In this document: positions 60,303-64,000 of the stretch, piece by piece
Layout: each line of letters opens with the position of its first letter
How positions within the stretch are numbered: the stretch's first letter is position 1
Source: Eopsaltria australis
Taxonomy: Eukaryota > Chordata > Aves > Passeriformes > Petroicidae
Length of the DNA stretch: 64,000 bases
Direction: 5' to 3'
NCBI GenBank assembly: GCA_034509425.1
Contig: JAVTVJ010000534.1
Coordinates: 62,001 to 126,000, forward strand
Made by a program: the position numbers and the translations under genes
Notes under the pieces: model-generated
What the model was told of the DNA's origin: nothing
The model's input: only the letters and a program-made list of their open reading frames with translations
The model's database searches: none

Positions 60303-60305
60303 CTA
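60303..60305 (-). promoter_or_regulatory. Gag amber codon, probable readthrough site
   Basis: Gag ends ...EEE-TAG-GGG-GGT-CAT-GGG and pol continues in the same frame. Murine leukaemia-type viruses express Gag-Pol by suppressing a UAG followed by a G-rich context and pseudoknot. The same frame and the purine-rich GGGGGT context support this mechanism here. Confidence 0.85.
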
Positions 60306-62171
60306 TTCTTCTTCGGGGTGTATCTCTTTGAATATTTTCAGGTTCTTTTTTAGGCGCGGGCACTCCCTTTTATAGTGCCCCTCTTCTCCACAGTAGAAGC
60401 AGACATTTTTTGTTTGCTCCTGAGGTTTTAACCGGGTAGAGGTTTGATTTATTCCTCTTCCTCTGTCTTTAAGACCAGAATATTTGGGGGTGGTCTCTGG
60501 AGGCTTCACATTTTGCTGGAAATTGTTTCCTCTCATAGTGGCTATCATGATTTTTGCATCTATTTTAGCTCTTTCTTCATCTCTCCGTACATAAATTTTT
60601 TGAGCCTCTTTTAATAACTCATTTAATGATTTCTCATGCCAGTCCTCAATCTTTTCCAGCTTTCTTTTAATATCTGGCCAAGCATGAGTGACAAAGTTAA
60701 CTCTCAGCAAGGTTTGCCCTGCTAGAGTTTCAGGGTCTATTCCAGAGTATTGCTTCATGTTCTTTCTAAGTCTTTCCAGCCATTCTGTGGGACTTTCTTC
60801 CTTCCCTTGTCTTCCCTCAAAAGCTTTGCTGACATTCTGTCCTCTGGGTGCTGCTTCCTTTATTCCTCTGATTATCAGATTACGATAATCATTCATATGT
60901 CCCCGTCCTACTTCTTCATTATGGTTCCAATTAGGGGGTGCTATAGGCATTTTCTGGTCTCCTGCTGGTCCTTGTTGATTTTCTCTCTCCCAAATTTTTA
61001 TTCCAGCAGCTCTAATCATGTGTTTCTCCTCTTGGGAAAATATTATATTCATTATGGACTGCATTTCTTGCCAAGTAAAAATATTGGGGCCCAAAAATTG
61101 GTCTAATTGCTCAGCTGTTCCGATAGGATCCTCTAATAATCCCTTAATTTCTTTTTTAAAGGCTCTGACTTCTGAGGATGTTAAAGGAGCATTCACAAAA
61201 CCTGTCCCTCCTTGAGCTCCTCCCATCAGCACTTCCCTTAAAGGAAATAATCTGTCTCCTTGGTCCCAGTTTTTCTGATCCTCGTCCTTCATAACCCTGT
61301 CCCCTGGTTTTGGGGTAGAGTCAGGAGAGCAGTTATTAAACTGCTGTCGAGTTTTACTTCTAGTGTTCTGGTACGGGGCTTCTGCAGAAGCCGGAACCAT
61401 AGATACATGGTCGGCTGTGTGCGGGGGGACCGGAACCATGGAGACACGGGAGGCTGTGTGCGAGGGAGCCGGAACCTTAGAGGCATGATCGGCTGTGTGT
61501 GGGGAAGCCGGAAGTGAGACACACTCTTCCAGCGGGACCATGAGGGACACGGCCGTACGGACGTTAGAAGATATGCAGTCGGCAGCTGGAATGGGTGGGG
61601 AAGGAGCTGAGGGTCCCACGATGGGAGAGAAGGGAGTTGGAGCCCCCTGCCCGAGAGCAGGAGGTGCTGGGGCCCTTGGCACGTGGGGAAAGGGTTCCAA
61701 CCCTCCCTGCCAGAGGTGGGGGTGTGCTGGGGCCCTTGGCATGTGGGGAAGGGGTCCCAGTCTTTCCGGCACAAATGGGGGAGGCGCTGGGGGCCCCTGC
61801 ATCTGGGGGAAAGGTTCTAACACGAGGGGGGGTGCTGGTAGGATTTCTAGGGGATCCCAGTTTTTTTCTCTTTTCTCTTTGTCTGCCTCTACCTCTGGGG
61901 TCTCTGTTTCTTTAAAAACTTTTACCTCCAGAAGTTTTGTGTCTTTTATCCAGCAGGAGGCATAATCTTTTTCCTCTGGATCTAATGGTTTCTTGGAATT
62001 TACAAATTTGTTTAATACCTGGCAGATCCAAGTCTCACCAGATCCATACCTGGGCCAATACACATGATCGGATCTTATTTCTTTTTTAGTCCATTCGATC
62101 ATGCAATATTGAATCATTTTTACTTTATCTTTTTCTTTTGTATTAGGATTTACATCCCAGTTAGCTAACAT
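60303..62171 (-). CDS. gag: Provirus C Gag polyprotein, open
   Basis: 622 codons from the ATG at 62171 to the amber stop. Order: matrix-like N-terminus (LANWDVN, with CMIEWTKKEI); a long proline-rich region at about residues 110-290 with MPRAPA-type repeats and a three-unit 13-residue repeat; capsid with a major-homology-like segment (QGKEESPTEWLERL); and a nucleocapsid with one CCHC knuckle (CFYCGEEGHYKREC), as in gammaretroviruses. The usual MG myristoylation start is absent. The frame is open further upstream (…RKPLGI before the ATG) back to a TAG, so the original start may have been lost. Gag forms the particle core, binds membrane and packages RNA. No internal lesion was seen, so it could still be translated if transcribed. 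Confidence 0.93.
   Translation of the reverse strand: MLANWDVNPNTKEKDKVKMIQYCMIEWTKKEIRSDHVYWPRYGSGETWICQVLNKFVNSKKPLDPEEKDYASCWIKDTKLLEVKVFKETETPEVEADKEKREKNWDPLEILPAPPLVLEPFPQMQGPPAPPPFVPERLGPLPHMPRAPAHPHLWQGGLEPFPHVPRAPAPPALGQGAPTPFSPIVGPSAPSPPIPAADCISSNVRTAVSLMVPLEECVSLPASPHTADHASKVPAPSHTASRVSMVPVPPHTADHVSMVPASAEAPYQNTRSKTRQQFNNCSPDSTPKPGDRVMKDEDQKNWDQGDRLFPLREVLMGGAQGGTGFVNAPLTSSEVRAFKKEIKGLLEDPIGTAEQLDQFLGPNIFTWQEMQSIMNIIFSQEEKHMIRAAGIKIWERENQQGPAGDQKMPIAPPNWNHNEEVGRGHMNDYRNLIIRGIKEAAPRGQNVSKAFEGRQGKEESPTEWLERLRKNMKQYSGIDPETLAGQTLLRVNFVTHAWPDIKRKLEKIEDWHEKSLNELLKEAQKIYVRRDEERAKIDAKIMIATMRGNNFQQNVKPPETTPKYSGLKDRGRGINQTSTRLKPQEQTKNVCFYCGEEGHYKRECPRLKKNLKIFKEIHPEEE
61391..61507 (-). repeat. 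Three 39-bp tandem repeats within gag
   Basis: Units at 61391-61429, 61430-61468 and 61469-61507 (+ strand CCGGAACC...GGCTGTGTG). They encode 13-residue repeats of the HTADHxSxVPxP type in the proline-rich region between matrix and capsid. The 39-bp length keeps the frame. Confidence 0.9.
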
Positions 62172-62235
62172 GATTCCTAGGGGCTTTCTTGGGGTATTTC
62201 TGAAGGTTTCTTCTGTGTTCTATTTTTTAAACCCC

Positions 62236-62242
62236 ACTTACT
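62236..62242 (-). promoter_or_regulatory. Candidate major splice donor of provirus C
   Basis: The - strand reads GGAAGTAAGT, close to the consensus donor, about 65 bases before the gag ATG and after the leader. This is where subgenomic env (and possibly orfX) RNAs would be spliced from. The acceptor was not identified. Confidence 0.55.
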
Positions 62243-63295
62243 TCCTTTTTGCCCCATTTTTCCCAGATATATATATATATAATTTTTTTTGTTGTTGTTG
62301 TTACTGTTTCCCCCCCCCTTTTGCTCCCCACTCTTATAACTTGAAAAAACCACCTATCCTTTATACCACAGAAAAATCTTCCCCTTCACTCTTTTTCTTT
62401 TTCTAATATAATCCCTTCTTCCTCTTAAACAGTAAATATTTTAACAAGCTATATTACGTATATTTTTCATTCATTCATTCATACACACTCATTTTTATTA
62501 ATCTGTCTCACTCATTCTCATTCACAACAGAACAGCACAAACAACAATAAAAAACAAGGTACCTTTCAAATTACTGGTTATTACCCACCCACAGGTGTAG
62601 CTTTTCAGATTGGCCAACCCCAGATGCTCTTGAGTAATTATCCTCAGAATATTCTCCTCAACCTTTTAATTCCACACTTCCCGTCTTTAGGATTCCTTAT
62701 CCCCTGTCAATCCCACACGTCCCGTCCCGAGGAATTTTCTTATCCTTCTTGGATCTTACCCTCAACCTGGCAATGTTCGGGGAGCTTCCCTTCTGTCCCC
62801 TGTTTCCTAGTGGATTATGCTAGGAAACCCCAGACTCCCTTTTTCACTAGGGGTCCTCCCTGGAAACCAGTCCCAGTCTCCCTGGGGGCACTTTCACACG
62901 TTTTTCCTTTCGCTTTGTTTCCTCGCTGACCGCATTCCTCGCGGAATGACGGAACTGCAGCACTCAGAAACTCCACACTCACTTCGCAAGTCTGGGATAA
63001 CCAGCTCGCGTCTCACACACTCAGCACACAGCCCCCATATTTGCCCCCCCAGCCATACTTACCAGTCTGCTGGCTTGGGCCACGTGCAGGAAAGGTCTGT
63101 GGGGCTTGTCACCACAGTTCCTCCTTCAGGGAACTCTTTTACTCGTTGCTTTTGCTTTATTTGTCCCTTCTTGTCCACGGGTGTTGACCTGCAGCCACCG
63201 ATCCTCAGAAGAAGCAGAGCAGGGACCTCCGGTATTCGGGCGGGGCACGCCTTCCCCAGCTCAGGATCTCCCAGGGTCTCGGAGGTGTAGTGTTG
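62243..63295 (-). other. Untranslated leader of provirus C
   Basis: About 1.05 kb between primer site and gag, purine-rich on the - strand, with an A-rich section (62280-62330) and a CAA-type repeat. It presumably carries the packaging signal. Open frames inside are short and unconvincing. Confidence 0.7.
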
Positions 63296-63313
63296 ATCGC
63301 GGACGAGCCCCCA
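63296..63313 (-). promoter_or_regulatory. Primer-binding site of provirus C, tRNA-Pro
   Basis: The - strand reads TGGGGGCTCGTCCGCGAT two bases after the 5' LTR. It matches the tRNA-Pro primer site of gammaretroviruses with one mismatch (C for G at position 15). Confidence 0.95.
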
Positions 63314-63315
63314 AT

Positions 63316-63985
63316 TGTTAAAAACTAGGTCCAGTCTCCTGTTAAAATTTAAAGGTTTAATAAAAGGACAATAAAGGGACAAGGTATAGGGCAAAAGGTT
63401 ACAATGTCCAGGTGACGTTGGGAACTCTTGGCATGGAGCCAAGAGCACATCTGACATGATGAAAATACTCTGTTTATATACATTTCTTATTGCATCAGCC
63501 TGTTACATATTCATAGACAAGTATACATATTCAAACTTTTCTCCAAACTATTTTACATTTTCCAGGTACTCGTTAGCATGGCTCCTTCTTGGGTCCGCCT
63601 TTTTAGAGCATGCGCAGTTTCTTTGAGGTTTCCTTTGTCCATCGGTGTCCAGCAGATGGTCATTGTCGATAGGGATGTCCAGTCAGACGGTTATTTGTCG
63701 ATAGGGGTATCCTGTCAGATGGTTCCTTGTCGATAGAGATATCCTGGGATAGGAGCCTGTTACACCCATGCTTATCCAACTAAGCTTGCGGTTTAGTTAT
63801 TTTAAGCTAGGTACATTTTAACACAGCTACATTAGCCACTACATTTAAGCTAAGACAAAAAGGCATTAAAGCATTAAAAAAATGAGTATATTCCTATAAC
63901 AAAAGCAACTTCTACAATAACCAACACCATACACATTGCATTCATTATTTGCGAAAAGCCAACACTATAATATGCATTTATAACA
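63316..63985 (-). repeat. 5' LTR of provirus C
   Basis: 670 bp, the same ends as the 3' LTR, with about 9 substitutions and no indel seen by eye. It drives - strand transcription with the same TATA box and U3 repeats. The target duplication aagg follows at 63986-63989, just before the window ends. Confidence 0.97.
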
Positions 63986-64000
63986 AAGGGCATCAAATGT

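Larger units (their letters stand above)
53606..63989 (-). mobile_element. Provirus C: young class I gammaretrovirus-like ERV, full length
   Basis: A 10.4-kb provirus with 670-bp LTRs at 53610-54279 and 63316-63985 and a 4-bp duplication aagg (53606-53609 and 63986-63989), as in class I viruses. The LTRs differ at about 9 positions (about 1.3%). In - orientation the order is LTR, tRNA-Pro primer site, a leader of about 1 kb with a splice donor, gag, amber codon, protease-RT-RNase H, integrase, an extra open frame, env, polypurine tract, LTR. Gag through RNase H is open. Integrase has one frameshift and two stops, and env has two frameshifts. It is antisense to PRKAR2B, the orientation usually tolerated in introns. 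It must have moved recently in this lineage, by its own or borrowed proteins. Confidence 0.97.

Noticed and set aside
61495..61965. 156-codon + strand frame
   Set aside because: Shadow of the proline-rich part of the provirus C gag on the opposite strand.
1..64000. Prokaryotic features, CRISPR arrays, operons
   Set aside because: Spliced vertebrate exons, CR1 elements and retroviral LTRs show nuclear avian DNA; no regularly spaced repeats of CRISPR type were seen.

Overview
The window looks like avian, probably passerine, nuclear DNA. It holds chicken-repeat-1 (CR1) LINE fragments with the typical CR1 3' end, several LTR types of the kind seen in songbird genomes, AT-rich intronic sequence, and three short spliced exons of one host gene on the + strand. 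The exons at 9719-9754, 50403-50455 and 51565-51648 encode the inhibitor/autophosphorylation segment (RRAS), the acidic linker and the start of the first cAMP-binding domain of the type II-beta regulatory subunit of protein kinase A (PRKAR2B). Nearly everything else is intron of that gene. The intron between the first two exons is about 40.6 kb and has been enlarged by transposable elements.

Three proviruses carry the main signal. (A) 11512-18640, + strand: a class III (ERVL-like) provirus with LTRs of about 578 bp, a perfect 5-bp target duplication (ttatc), a primer site matching elongator tRNA-Met, a gag whose N-terminus has several predicted membrane segments, and a pro-RT-RNaseH-integrase region without env. 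It is broken by in-frame stops, one gag frameshift and an 893-bp solo LTR nested in RT. (B) 41063-45090, - strand: a class II alpharetrovirus-like provirus with a tRNA-Trp primer site, 393-bp LTRs and a 6-bp duplication (cagcag). It keeps the transmembrane end of env, but almost all of gag and pol is gone and a GC/CpG-rich stretch lies in their place. A solo LTR of the same family sits at 24453-24855. (C) 53610-63985, - strand: a young class I gammaretrovirus-like provirus (LTRs about 1.3% different by hand count) with a tRNA-Pro primer site, an open gag, an amber gag-pol readthrough junction, open protease/RT/RNaseH, a broken integrase, a broken env, and an unexpected zinc-ribbon-like open frame between pol and env. 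That extra frame is the best candidate for something undescribed.

The rest is CR1 fragments (1225-2365, 10847-11044, 23745-24380, 31031-31537, 34111-34578, and an old one at 48880-49960), further solo or partial LTRs (3454-4126, 21292-22795, 26567-26990, 28463-28953, 52358-53277), short microsatellites, and unannotated intron. No RNA gene, CRISPR array or prokaryotic feature was seen. Family assignments come from recognising motifs by eye; no alignment or database search was run.
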